In this document: in pieces, positions 1-11,575 of the stretch
Numbering within the stretch: position 1 is the stretch's first letter
Layout of the letters: every line of letters begins with the position of its first letter
Source of the DNA: Bidens hawaiensis
Lineage: Eukaryota > Streptophyta > Magnoliopsida > Asterales > Asteraceae
NCBI GenBank assembly: GCA_021521415.1
Contig: JAIQDT010003558.1
Location: forward strand, 1-64,000
Reading direction: 5' to 3'
DNA: 64,000 nt
The notes under the pieces: model-generated
Database searches by the model: none
Told to the model about the DNA's origin: nothing
What the model saw: the letters and a program-made list of their open reading frames with translations, nothing else
Translations under genes and position numbers: made by a program

Positions 1-137
1 TGTTTAAAATAACATTCTTTATGAACAATTTAAAATAGAGTAGACACGTATAAACACACACATAGGACCCTAAGCATAACAATTCTAGGTCGTTACGTCT
101 AACCACCTATCTTATTGTCATGGCTTTGATACCAATC
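1..137 (-). other. Leader of LTR element A with primer binding site
   Basis: This is the start of the internal region of a minus-strand LTR retrotransposon whose body lies left of the window. Read on the minus strand, the LTR end GGTGTGACA is followed two to three bases later by TGGTATCAAAGCC (positions 122-134), which matches the 3' end of initiator tRNA-Met with one change, the usual plant retrotransposon primer site. No coding sequence is seen. Confidence 0.8.
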
Positions 138-1304
138 TGTCACACCCCGACTAAAGGCGGCGGAATATGCCGAGGTGTATCGATTGCCTATAAGCACATG
201 ATACTATTTAAAGCGACAATATTTAATAAACTCATTTCATTTAACAACATCGAAAATGTCACATAACAATATTCATATGACAAATACAACAAAACATAGC
301 AAATCATATATTGCTCGTTTTGCTAATAACCTAAAGGTATTTGTGACGTTTTCTCCACAAGCTCGACTCAAACAAGATGCAAACCTGTAACATTTCATAA
401 AATAAAGTTTATCAACACAAAGGTTGGTGAACAATTCATAAGTTTGAGCATATAAATATATAGTAAGAAAGATACACAAAACTCGTATACGAAACAATAA
501 ATAAAAGCAATAATTTGGATTAAATCGCTAATTGATTTACGTTAGCGACACCTAACTATAAGGGGATGCCAAATAGTCTAGGATTTAATAGTTATCGTTA
601 ATTGCATTACGTTAACGACACCTTGCTACAAGGGGATGCCAAGTAGTCTAGGATTTATAGATCAACCAACCAAAAGCGATAAACACATAGGCATATAATC
701 ATAGAACACCAAATCGAGCAAGTATTTAAGTAAAGTATACAATAACGTTTGTGCTTTAAGACCCAAGTATAAAACATTTAGTTTAGATAAGATGAAATGT
801 CACCCCCAAAATAAAAGATAGAAAACGGGGTATGAAAGTACTCACGTTCAAGTATAAAACTTGATCGGCAAGAGATGAATAACCGGGTAGATGGAGTTTA
901 ACGAGCAAGGCCTAAATAAAAGTAAAAGCCTTGAATTAGAAAGGTTTTTTTTTGGAAATTCTTTAAAATAAAAGACAAAGAGTGTAAATAATTAAAGTAA
1001 GGGTTTAAAATGTAACTATTAAAGAATTTATAATAATAACCCTTTAAAAATGTAAGTTTACTCGAAACTGGGTTAAAGTATCTAACCTTATTATTTACTT
1101 AACATATGTTAAGTAATAAGGTGGGTAAAATGCAAGAATGCAAGTTACTTTGGGACAAAGATACTAAAATGGGTTTTAACGAGTGTTCGGGTTGTTGGTT
1201 CGGGTCTTGACAATTGGTCAAACCCAAAGTCAAATTTCCAAAATATTAAATGTTATGAGTAACTCATAAAATTAAGTAAGACTTAACCAAGTATGTAGAT
1301 CTAT

Positions 1305-3348
1305 TGTAACATTGAGAAATTTCGAGTTCAAATTATAAACTTTCCAAAGTTAAGGGACCAAATTTGCCAAATTTCCAAACCTTAGGGTTTAAAACAAAAA
1401 TTATGTTTTCTTGTTCTATCGCGATACGCGACGGGACAAAGGACAAGCCCATCGCGTATCGCGATGAGGCTTGGTCAAAGATTCTAGATGGAGTCAACAG
1501 CGATACGCGATCGCTGTTGAGCCAACGTCATCGCGTATCGCGATGACGTGGCCTGACACCTCTGGCACATGAGCTGCCACGTGTCCACACGTGGCACACT
1601 GTCTACCACGTGTCCGGACACGTGGCCACACGTGGCACGTCGTCCGCCACGTGTCAACACGTGGCACACCGTCTGCCACGTGGCGACACGTGGTAGACCT
1701 ACATTGTGACTGGCCAGGGCTACGTCGCGGTACGCGACGAGTGCCCAGGAGGCCGTCGCGTACCGCGATGGGACTCCAGGTTTTGACTATAAATAGCGGG
1801 TCCGGGATCTCATTCCAAACACACCAAAATCAGTCATCCTCTCTCTCTATCCATATTATCATACCTCGAAGTTCGTGCCTTATTTCCTCGATAAACGTGC
1901 TCAAATTCCTTGTTTTGTGTACCAACAATTCCTCGAAGTTTGTGCCACCCTCCACCCACATACCAAGAAGGCGTTTGTTATTATGGCAATGAGTCTCGAG
2001 AAGCGTGCCAACAAGTGTTAAAGATTGGCGTTCATTAATTTGCGTGTCAATAAAGGAGTGTCGAGAAAAAGAGTTGATCGAGAAGTGAAGCGGCGTTGGA
2101 GTGCTGCTCGAATCACTAGGGTTTTCATAAGCCTTTAAGGTAAGGCTTAAAACGCCAATGAATATAATAATCAAATATTATAAGGCTTAAACCTTAAGTC
2201 GAGGTTATACTCGATACCTTGAAAAAAGAAAAGAAAACATAACAAAGAAAAGAAGAAAGATAGAATATGAATATTATATATGTGTGAAGTATATATTCTT
2301 TGTTATGAAAATATTATTTACTTAATAATGAGTATTCTTAAATAATAAAAGAAAAGAATACGTTTCTTTGAGAAGAAGATACGCCGGGTTTCATAAATAA
2401 ACTAAAGGTTTATAATTACTTTTAAACTAAAGGTTTTCAAGTAAAAGAGATCTATGAACTAAAGGTTCATCGAGGTAAAGGATACAAAATAAGACTAAAG
2501 GTCTTAAGCCGAATTGTATATCTGACTAAAAAATGGTTATACTCGTACTATAGGTGCGAGATAGCAAGGGAAAGACCCTCGGACGGTGTTGAAGCCGATC
2601 CCAAAGTGATAAGGTGAATACACCCCAAACTTTTAAACTTGTTTTCAAATGAGTCAAACATGTTATATGAAAATGATTACAAGGGACTACGTGTCCCTAA
2701 AACTATTATAAATGAAAGTATAAACCTAGACCTCAGGCTGTGGTATACGTGTGTCTGGATCCTTACATATGTGGTAATACGCGATAGGCACATCGCACCA
2801 CCCTGATTGTAGGACGCTTTCCCGCGGGAAGTATGATCATTGTGTATACTTACGGGTACTTAACTAAGTCGAACGCTGCAGTGTTTGCTGAGGTGACCTA
2901 GAGTAGAGACTTGAATTTATAAATGTGATATTTAACTTTGTTATTCCCAAGCCACGATGGGCCGAGGCAGGCGTAGTCTCGAGGGGTAATAAAGTAAAAG
3001 AAAATGTTTTAGCTTCAGCGTGTTCACTAGCATTCGTTGCTGACGTATTTTATTTACATTTCGTAGGTGAACAAGGATAGCGCTTGGAGTATTGAAGTGC
3101 TAAAAATATCCGATGGTTCAGATGTTGTTTTGTATAAATTCAAGTATATAAATGGTGGTTTTGTAATGTAAACAAGTAATACTTTTATAACTTAAACGAG
3201 AATTCTATAATCCCCTCTTTTGTAATCTTTACAACTTTAATCCACTAGTTTTACAAGTCTTCCGCTAATATAACGTAAATCTGATTTATTTACACTTGCG
3301 ATACCAATTGTTGGGTCGCACTCCTAGGCCTAAGATGGGGGTGTGACA
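1305..3348 (+). mobile_element. Solo LTR B inside LTR A
   Basis: A 2044-bp insertion interrupts the A LTR exactly where the solo A copy (45751-48085) is continuous. It begins TGTAACATTG, ends GGGGGTGTGACA, and is flanked by TCTAT (1300-1304) and TATAT (3349-3353), a 5-bp target duplication with one change. No internal region or second LTR remains, so it is a solo LTR left by LTR-LTR recombination. The promoter block described separately lies in its first 500 bp on the plus strand, which fixes the orientation. Long ORFs in it (for example 1591-1992) are chance frames through GC-rich repeats. Confidence 0.8.
1418..1796 (+). promoter_or_regulatory. LTR B promoter: nine G-boxes, CpG palindromes, TATA box
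   Basis: A TATA box TATAAATAG lies at 1788-1796. Upstream are nine copies of CACGTG starting at 1578, 1588, 1607, 1619, 1629, 1648, 1658, 1677 and 1687, mostly inside CCACGTGTC or ACACGTGGC. CACGTG is the G-box/ABRE core bound by plant bZIP and bHLH factors (established knowledge). Around them are palindromes of the CATCGCGTATCGCGATG kind near 1418, 1449, 1498 and 1528, with variants near 1722 and 1752. The block is GC-rich in an AT-rich surround. Transcription start would fall near 1820 (inference). Function in abscisic acid, stress or light response is possible but untested. Confidence 0.7.
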
Positions 3349-4479
3349 TATATTGTTTTAGAACTAACAATGTATGTTAAGCGAGTGTTCGGCTTTGTCG
3401 GTCCAAACTTTATTATGAGATCAAGTTGGATCCAACATTTCCAAGTACTTAAGAAAATAATTAAAATCAGTTTGTAAACTATTTTTAAAGAAATATACAA
3501 GTCTTGAAAGCTAAAAACACACTTGTGTGTCTTAAGCAAGTAAGAATCGGTTTAGTTCGGTTTGGCTTGGTTTCCATCTCTCAAATAGTTCATTAATGGT
3601 CTCCACATGCCCAAATATCCAAGAACTTGTATAATAATTTATTAATGAAGAAACTTAAGTTTTACAACCAAAAGTTAACAATAATGTCTTTAAACAAAAG
3701 TTCGGTTTTGGTTCGGTTTCCATCTCACAATAAGTTCATAGATGAATTCCACATGCCCAATATCAAAGAACTTGTAAAAATGGTTTTAGAAACTTAAATC
3801 TAACACAAAGCATGTTTAAAACAATTATTTAACAAACCTAGTAAGCAAGTTCGGTTTACGGTTTGGACAATTTACGGTTAAATCGAGGTTAGTCTCTACA
3901 AACCCACACCATGGAACTTCATAAATATGACAAACAAAATAAAAAGAGTAGAAGTTAGTCATGGTTAGTATATGCAACAAGTTATATAAGTGTATATATA
4001 TCAAGGACCACGAAAATCCTGCATGAAGCCTTGCTTTACGAAGTCCGAAACTTAACCTACCGGAGTCGGAGAAGTAACTACCAAAGGTAACAAGGAGTGT
4101 GTATTATATATATATATTTTGTACCACCATTATCAAGTGTTAGTAAGGTTAGATGAACAAGTTAGAATGAAAGATTAAACTCGGTTTGACATTTGGAAGT
4201 TAAACATTCAAGAACATAAAGAAAATAACAACCTTGAATCTATGGAGTTTTGAGAGAGAATTTAGAGATGAGCAAGTGTAAAATGAAGAATATGGGTGTG
4301 TATATATAGGGTAAGTGTCAAAGTACCTTTGCAAGGTTCTCTTTCATGTTTGCATGTAAATGGGTATGTTAAAATTTAATATTTTATATATTTTATATAT
4401 TTTAGTTGACCAAAAAAATCCAAAATTTTATATATTTTAAATGTTCGGGTTATAAACGGGTCGGGTTTACATGATAAAC

Positions 4480-4975
4480 TGATGCAGCGTACAATGAGAA
4501 TCCGAAGGCTAACACGTTGATTCTTGGAATACCCGTGAATTCCTTCCCCAACCCCCAAATTTGACCCAAAAGTCAAGAACTTGAAAAGTCCAAAGTTTTT
4601 TATTAATTCCGATCAATGATCAGTCACATTACATTCATAACATATTAATAGAGAAGCCAAAATAGGTTTGGGCCGAACTAAACAACTAAAGGCCCATCAA
4701 CAGCCCAAAACAAAACACAAAAAGTAGACGAAAAACATAAAAGTGGCCCAAAAGTGTATCTAGAGGCCTTATTTCGGAAAAATAAACGGGATAACCTGCC
4801 TATGGCTGGTAACAACAACGTGGCCCACGTTCCCACGGTCGTTTTGACTGGTAAAACGCCAGAAACGGAGGCCCGTAGCCCTAGTTAAGCCCATTTTCGT
4901 GAATCCCCTTTTGAAGCGCGATCTTGGGCCTCCAGAAACATAATGGCCCGGTCTTCTAAACTTGGGCCCACATCA
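4480..4975 (-). repeat. 3' LTR of element C
   Basis: This LTR is bounded by TGATGCAGCG on the plus strand and ...CCCACATCA at the right, giving TG...CA ends on both strands. It is a direct repeat of 22317-22812. The adjoining bases 4976-4985 read CCAGGGAGAA on the minus strand, a plausible polypurine tract. Confidence 0.92.
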
Positions 4976-5202
4976 TTCTCCCTGGATAGAAAAAATTCGA
5001 CCTCGAATCAGTAGCACCCTCATCATCAGAAGTGTCCCCATAATATGGTAGTAAATGTTTCACATTAACACATCTGAACAAAGAATGTGACTCGGCAGCT
5101 TTAGACGATAAACATGTGAGTTTATCTTCTCCACAATTTCCACGGGTCCAATCTTCTTAGTCGATAACTTGTTGTATTCCCCAATAGAAAAATGATCTTT
5201 TG

Positions 5203-6414
5203 TCAAAACAGCCCAGACAAAATCACCTTCTTCAATTCAACATGTTGTCGCTTCTTATCAGCAGCCTGCTTATACTTTGAATTGGCTCGAACCAGGTTGT
5301 CATGCACATCTTTATGAATCTCATGTAGCCCTTCAAAAAAATCTTTCACCTTCTTATGTACAGAACCAGGAACGGGAAGTAACATCAGGTCAAGGGGTCC
5401 CCGTGGCTGAGCAGAATAAACTACTTGAAAAGGACTAAACCCGGTACTTCGATTGACAGCATGATTATGAGCAAACTCAGCTTGACATAGTTTTTGATCC
5501 CAGGCCTTAACATGTTCACCCACAAGGCACCGTAGTATATTTCCAAGTGAACGATTAACCACTTCAGTCTGCCCATCTATCTGAGGGTGGTAGGCACTAC
5601 TAAAATTAAGCTGAGTATTCACCATCTTCCACAGACTACGCCAAAAATGACTTAAAAAACGAGTGTCCCGATCAGACACAATAGAAGTGGGCAACCCATG
5701 AAATCGGTAGATATCTCGAAAGAACAATTGAGCTACATTAACTGCATCTGTCTTCTTCTTGCAAGGAACAAAGTGAGCCATTTTAGAAAACCGATCAACA
5801 ACAACAAATATCGAATCATGACCACGCTGAGTACGCGGTAATCCCAACACGAAATCCATGCTAATATCTACCCAAGGCTGTGAAGGAACGGGTAAAGGCA
5901 TTTAGAGCCCAGCATTAGTAGCGGTTCCCTTTGACACTTGACAGACCCTACAACGCTTCACAAACCGGTCTACTTCCTTGCGCATAGTGGGCCAAAAGTA
6001 GGAAACTTGCACCAACTGTAAAGTACGGTCCCTTCCAACATGCCCTTCACCATGTAACTCTTGAATGATTTGAAGGCGAAGACTTGAATCTGGAATACAC
6101 ATTTGATTTCCCTTGAAAAGGAAACCGTCATGCACTAGGAAATCTGACCTCTTCCCAGGTTGCACATCCTGCAAAACAACAGAAAAATAATGGTCCACCA
6201 TTAGCTGTTCCATGAAGGTGTCTACACCCGGCACACCAACCCTCATACAGACAAGCAAATTGCTCCTCCTACTCAAAGCATCTGCCACCCGATTCGAAAC
6301 CCCAGACTTGTGTTTCACCCCAAAAGTAAATTTTTCCAAGAAAGCCATCCATCTTGCGTGCTTATGAGACACCTTGTGCTGACTACGAATATGCCTCAAG
6401 GAATCATGATCCAT
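5203..6414 (-). pseudogene. Integrase region of element C, broken
   Basis: Two reading-frame blocks make up the integrase. 5902-6414 holds the end of RNase H (MDHDSLRHI, the LSRR linker) and the zinc-binding HHCC module: H-x3-H near HGEGHVG and C-x2-C in CRVCQ. 5203-5901 holds the catalytic core, with [13 protein letters not shown] (first Asp), SDRDTRF (second Asp) and the [11 protein letters not shown] motif with the Glu. An in-frame TAA just before the core (at 5902-5904 boundary) separates the two blocks. The C-terminal end stops at 5203 without a recognisable chromodomain. In a working element this enzyme would insert the cDNA into the genome; here it cannot be made in one piece. Confidence 0.9.
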
Positions 6415-6766
6415 AAAAGAACAAACTCCTTATGGAACAAATAGTGGCGCCAATGTTTCACAGCCTGGACACTGCATAAAACTCAATATCATAAGTGCTA
6501 TAACGAAGCTTAGCACATGTCAACTTTTCACTGAAATAGGCAACGGGCCGCCCCCGTTGACTTAGAACTGCCCCAATTCCACCCTGCGAGGCATCTGTAT
6601 GTAGTTCAAAAGCTTGAGAAAAGTCTGGTAATACTAGAATCGGCGCCGTTGTAAGTTTTTCTTTGATTAACTGAAAAGCTGACTCAGCATCTTCACTCCA
6701 CATAAAGGTCTTCCCTTTCATACAGTCTGTCATTGGTGCCATGATGGAACTGAAATTTCGTATGAA
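6415..6766 (-). pseudogene. RNase H region of element C, broken
   Basis: The open block 6458-6742 shows the Ty3-type RNase H start ([24 protein letters not shown], written here as two motifs: VLPDFS and ELHTDAS) with the first catalytic Asp in TDAS, followed by [11 protein letters not shown] stop codon in place of a Trp codon separates it from RT upstream (near 6767). Between 6458 and 6414 at least two single-base losses shift the frame before the domain resumes. The enzyme would remove the RNA strand during reverse transcription. Confidence 0.85.
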
Positions 6767-7471
6767 TCACCTATAGAATGAAGCAAGACCATGGAAACTT
6801 CGTACTTCAGTTATTGAGTTTGGGATTGGCCACTGCTTAATGGCTGCAACTTTAGACTCGTCTACCTGTATTCCTTCCCCCGAAACAACATATCCCAAAA
6901 AGAGAACTTCTGGGGCCATGAAGACACACTTCTTCTTGGTTGCATACAAACTGTCTTTGCGGAGTAAGGCCAAAACCTGTCGTATATGGCTAACATGCTC
7001 ACCAGTATTAGCACTATAAATGAGAACATCATCAAAATACACCACCACAAATTTACCGATAAAGGGCCTAAACAGTTGGTTCATGACTCGCATAAAAGTG
7101 CTGGGGGCATTAGATAAACAAAAAGGCATCACCAACCACTCATACAACCCCTCACGAGTATTGAAGCTAGTTTTCCATTCATCACCCGGTCTAAGGCGAA
7201 TCTGATGGTACCCACTTTTTAAATCCAATTTCGTGAAAATAGTGGCACCACTTATCTGGTAAAGCAAATCATCAAGTCGAGGAATTGGAAATCTGTACCT
7301 GAAAATAATCTTGTTGATGGCACGACTATCAACACACATACGCCATGTTCCATCCTTCTTGGGGTTCAACAAGGCAGGGACAGCACAAGGACTCATGCTT
7401 TCCCGAACATACCCCTTAGAATTCAAGTCTTCAACCTGCCTGCGCAACTTCTCATGCTCATTAGGACTCAT
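6767..7471 (-). pseudogene. Reverse transcriptase of element C (intact block, isolated)
   Basis: The 234-residue block covers nearly the whole RT core: [15 protein letters not shown], the [15 protein letters not shown] motif with catalytic Asp, and [11 protein letters not shown] with the YxDD active site, then [11 protein letters not shown] in the thumb. All catalytic motifs are readable. It is cut from protease by a frameshift near 7471 and from RNase H by a stop at 6767, so it could only be made alone. It is the best-preserved part of element C and the natural marker for lineage placement. Confidence 0.93.
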
Positions 7472-8176
7472 TCTATAGTGTGGCTTATTAGGCAGTTAGG
7501 CACCTGGCTCCAAATCATATGGTGCTGGATGTCACACAACGGGGGCAAGCCATCTGGTAATTCATCAGGAAAGATATCAGCAAATTCATCAAATAATGGA
7601 GCCATTGCTTCAGGAATTTCAGTCTCCTCAGACACTTCCTTACCTATCAACACGAAAACCATTTCTGCATCCTTTAACTCCTCTTCAAACTGACTAATCG
7701 TCAAATAATTACCGGAAGACTTCATGGCCAACTCTTTTGGCTTGCTAGGAACAAGAGTTAGCTTCACACCACCAAACATAAAACTGTAAGTATTTGAACG
7801 CCCATTATGTTCAACGCTACGTTCATACTCCCAAGGTCTACCCAACAACAAGTGGCATGCATCCATAGGAACCACATCACACCAAATATCATCTTTATAT
7901 GTTGTACCCACAAAATAAGAAACAAGAGCTCGCTTGGACACCGTTACCTCGCCTCCCTTCTTAAGCCGTTGTAGCTTATACAGTTTGGAACGACTCTCTG
8001 TTTTCAAAGCAAGCTTACGAACTTGCTTACGAACTGCCTCTTCTGAGATCAAGTTATCACAACTCCCAGAGTCAATAACAAAGGTGTAAACCTTCCCCAA
8101 GATAGTACACGTGGAGTGGAATATGTTATGCTTTAGCCAATCATCACCATCCGCCTTTGGTGTATAGCAAGAACGC
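7472..8176 (-). pseudogene. Protease region of element C, cut by copia D
   Basis: The block contains the retropepsin-like motif FVIDSGSCDNLIS with the catalytic Asp in DSGS and ends in the linker CDIQHHM that leads to RT. Its N-terminal side is severed at 8176 by insertion of copia element D; the missing upstream residues are at 21165 and beyond, and the AACGC duplication flanks the cut. The first residues of the open frame that reach to 8199 come from the copia LTR, not from the protein. Confidence 0.88.
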
Positions 8177-8558
8177 TGTAATTCCCGAATCTGGATCACT
8201 ACAATATGATATCAACTAAACGAGTATTGGTGCGGAATACCAACACTCGGTGATTCAAGAACACGAATAAGAATAGTAAAGGTAACACAGAATTGCTTCA
8301 AAACACACGTATCTTATTGAATACGCCGGGTGCTTAAGCACTTACATTACTTGAACATATGATTGGAATGAACAACCTTAACCCTATACATCATACATCT
8401 ATATATAGGGAACCAACTAGTAATGGACAGCCTAGAACAACCATAAGCCAACCGAGAACTCTATAGTAGTTCTCGGTCCACCTACAAACCCAACACCCAA
8501 GCCCAAATAAGCGAAGACAATATTAAACAAAGCTCAAACCACAAAACTAGGCCCAACA
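8177..8558 (-). repeat. 3' LTR of copia D with TATA and stem-loop
   Basis: The repeat has TG...CA ends (TGTAATTCCC to GGCCCAACA on the plus strand). On the minus strand CCTATATATAG (8399-8409) is a TATA candidate. Near 8452-8480 ACCGAGAACT and AGTTCTCGGT form a 10-bp inverted repeat with a 7-base loop. The polypurine tract AAGGGGGAGAT lies at 8559-8569 on the minus strand, directly next to the LTR. Confidence 0.95.
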
Positions 8559-8857
8559 ATCTCCCCCTTGGTTTGTAGCTTTATCTTCAATCTTGCTCCA
8601 TGTAATCAACATCAGCATCCTTCAAAGCACCTGCCCAAAACTTGCAACGAATAATAGTGGCTATCATACTTGTGAATTCTTTAGCAGCCGCTTCAAAATT
8701 TGGATCAGCAACTATCTAAAAAGTACTAAGTGTGTGGATGTCTCTTTCTCCCAGCTTTAATAGGTCTCTCGGTTCAACAAATCGGTACTGACCCTTTCCC
8801 TTCTCTAGCTTAATAACGACTGTGGCAGACACGCTATCATATATCCAGAATTTCATA

Positions 8858-10979
8858 TTATCTAAGGTGCCATCTAGAATCTGGAATGTGAGTTGCTTTG
8901 TTTGTTGCAGGCCACATGACGTTAACCATAGTTTTTCCAGTCCTAGGATCTTGAACCCCTTTGGCTTTCTTTAGGAAGGATTCAGCAGTCTTCATATTCG
9001 GGAAGCCTCGATCAACCTCTCGTTTCAGAAAATTCCAGAACTCAGTACCTCTCTTATCATTAGTTGGATTAGTGAATGGAGAATTGATTAAATCACTTAA
9101 AATCCACTTTCGTCCAAGAGCCAAAATCTTTCATCTTCTTATAGTATTTGGTGACTCCTGACTTCCTTTTTACCCACCACATATTTTTATCCGCATCAAG
9201 CCCCATGATAGAACTCCCGATCGATCACCATATTTACTATTAAAACCCTTTTGAAATTCAATAACAAACCTGTCTGGGTGATCTAACGACTCGACATTCT
9301 GATTTGATTTTTTCATGACCAGCAACTTTTTCTTTCCCTTTTCAAGCACATTCTTCTTGATTCTATCAGATTTCTCCTTTGATATGGGAGCGGCATCCAT
9401 GTACTGTCGCAGCGATTCCGACTTATCAATTTTGTCAACGGGACGAGCAGTAGAACTATTTCCTTGGCTTACTTTGGGTACTATAGAAGCTATGTCATCA
9501 CTGCCTTTAAATTCATCTCCAAACTTTTGAAATAGCTTTTGCTGGAGGTCAAGATATAGTGCAGTTAATTCTCCCATGTTAGACTGTAGTTCTTTGATCT
9601 TGGAGTCTTTATCAGAGTTACCTGCCTCCAATTCCTGAATACGAACATCTTTGACTACCGAATCTTGTTCGAGTTCAAAAACCCGACGCTGCAATACACG
9701 AACATCAACAGGAGCATCTTCAAGAACCACACCTTTAGCTTTATTCTGAAGATAAGCTTCCTGCATAGCCAGAATCTGGGCTACCTTGTCTGACGTACCG
9801 GTGCTTGATTGACCCTGAGTGTCTGGGACAGATGAACGGAGGGAAGATCACCAGTGTTGAATTGTGGAATATCTGTATCAAAGTCAAAATCATCACCAAA
9901 ATCACTACTCAGTAAATCATGGAATGATGGCTCGTTAGCAGGTATATCTTGTTCAGCTTGTGTTTCTGAAGTTGGTGTCTCAGGTTGGATTTGAACTGGG
10001 TTGGTTGTTTCATTTGTTGTTGGTATAGTGGTTGTTTCAGACTCATTTATCAGCACTCCAGGCCTCGGATCTTTCTTTCTACGTTTACGAGGACCGAGGT
10101 CAGCAGTTGGATCTTCAGCTATGTCTTCTTGATTAACTTCAGCAACAGACTGAGGAGGTTTCAGAGCAGTTGATTGTAATAAAGCTTTCACAGCTTCCAA
10201 AGCACTTAAATTTTCAGTACTTGGAAGGGTATCTGATTGACGGTGTTCAGTCTCATCATCTTCATCATCAGAAATCTCAAAAGTAGCAACACGCGGTTGA
10301 ACTGGTACCGCATGTTCATCAGCAACCTGAGCCAACACAGGCTCAGCTTCTGTCTCAGCAAATCGTTCAAATTTCGCCAAAGTGTGTAATCCCCAATAAA
10401 CCACCTTGGCTCCTTTTCTTGATTGCTTCATCAACCCAAAGGAGTTGGGTCCCATAGACTTCATGTCCAAGGTTTCAACAGATTTAACCAGGTCGGTGTA
10501 ATGAGAGTCAAATATCATCTGTAAGAACCTTGGATACATCAGGAACATTTCTTTCTTCTTTGCCTTCAGGTTGCTCATCATTTCATTGAAAACAAATTTA
10601 GAGTAATTATAATTCCAATCCATGATCAGAGCAGCAACGGCAGACATCTGGGTGTGACTGATCTCATCTGATCCCCCCCCCCCTTTCTTCCTGAGACACA
10701 AGTAAAGAACGTGTGTAATAGATATCTCCAGTATGGGTGAAATAATTTGTTGATTGCATGGGGATAGGTGCCTTCGTAACCCAATTTTTTAAGAACTTCA
10801 GTAACCTCAGCAGTAGAGTACTCAGTTGGGTAGTTAGGTTGATCCCCAAACAACAGCACCTCTCTGATGATGGCTTCAGTAACAACAACCGGCTTCATCT
10901 GAATTATGGAGTCGATTGAAATAACTCCATCTGCTCCTTGTGAATTGATCTTTGCATTGTTCCAGAAATCAATAACCAT
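8858..10979 (-). pseudogene. Third ORF of copia D, downstream of pol, broken
   Basis: Sense-strand coding remnants lie between pol and the 3' LTR. 10626-10979 and 9781-10701 give the N-terminal two thirds (starts VIDFWNNAKIN; contains YPHAINKLFHPYWRYLLHTF; then an acidic Asp/Glu-rich and Pro/Thr-rich tail with the basic GPRKRRKKDPRPG patch). They are joined by a frameshift at an 11-base C/G run (10674-10684). 9170-9766 is a heptad-rich coiled coil (RRVFELEQDSVVKDVRIQEL). 8858-9124 is the C-terminal block. I see no convincing signal peptide or membrane span. Such third ORFs are common in plant copia elements and have been called envelope-like; a function is not established. Known in kind, unassigned in role. 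Confidence 0.75.
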
Positions 10980-11329
10980 CTTCTTGCAAATGACAGGGTT
11001 CTCCCGAAGAGCATGAGATTACCTGCAGGTATTGAGACCAACTATCATCGAATTGAATTCCTTGTGAGCCATTGGTGGATCATACAAGTGGCCAGCTATG
11101 TTATGAGTTTCCACAAACTTTAACGGGTTTTGATCAGCCATATCTGCACCAAACGTATCAAGTTAGATATCAAATAGATTGGCTTAACAGTGTTTAACGA
11201 CCCTCATAATTAGAAGAGAACTTGAAATGTAAATACAAGCCCAAAGAATACACTTTTTACAGCCCAAAAGGATATTAATTGGCCCAAGTACACGATACTA
11301 TGTAATTTTGGGCCCAGTCAGCGAGAATA

Positions 11330-11575
11330 GAGCCCAGTAGGAGGGATCTCGGTCAAACCAATGAGTTTTCTGTCAACAATAGACAAGAAGGTTAACCGAG
11401 AACTAGTGTTCTCGGTCAAGATTTGACCGAAAACGTAGTTATCTGCCAAGATAGGGAGTTCTCGGTCAAGATGGTGTTCTCGGTCAACAAAGTTAAGAAT
11501 TTCGACCGAGAACAGAGAATTCTGTAACGAGTTCTCGGTCAACGAAAGTCAACCGAGAACCCTTGACATCTGGGA
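11330..11575. repeat. GTTCTCGGTC motif cluster, both orientations
   Basis: GTTCTCGGTC and its complement GACCGAGAAC recur at roughly 20-40 base spacing. Neighbouring copies in opposite orientation could fold: GTTCTCGGT and ACCGAGAAC lie about 12 bases apart near 11530-11560, and ACCGAGAAC/GTTCTCGGT about 4-5 bases apart near 11393-11416. Confidence 0.85.

Noticed and set aside
1591..1992. A 133-residue ORF in LTR B
   Set aside because: It follows from the CACGTG and CGCG repeats, which keep several frames open; no domain and no homology by eye.
4376..4576. ORF repeated at 22152-22413 with the same peptide
   Set aside because: It is the LTR of element C read through at both ends, not a gene.
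8858..10979. Third ORF as an envelope gene of an endogenous virus
   Set aside because: No signal peptide, membrane span or cleavage site seen; the element is a copia retrotransposon by pol order.
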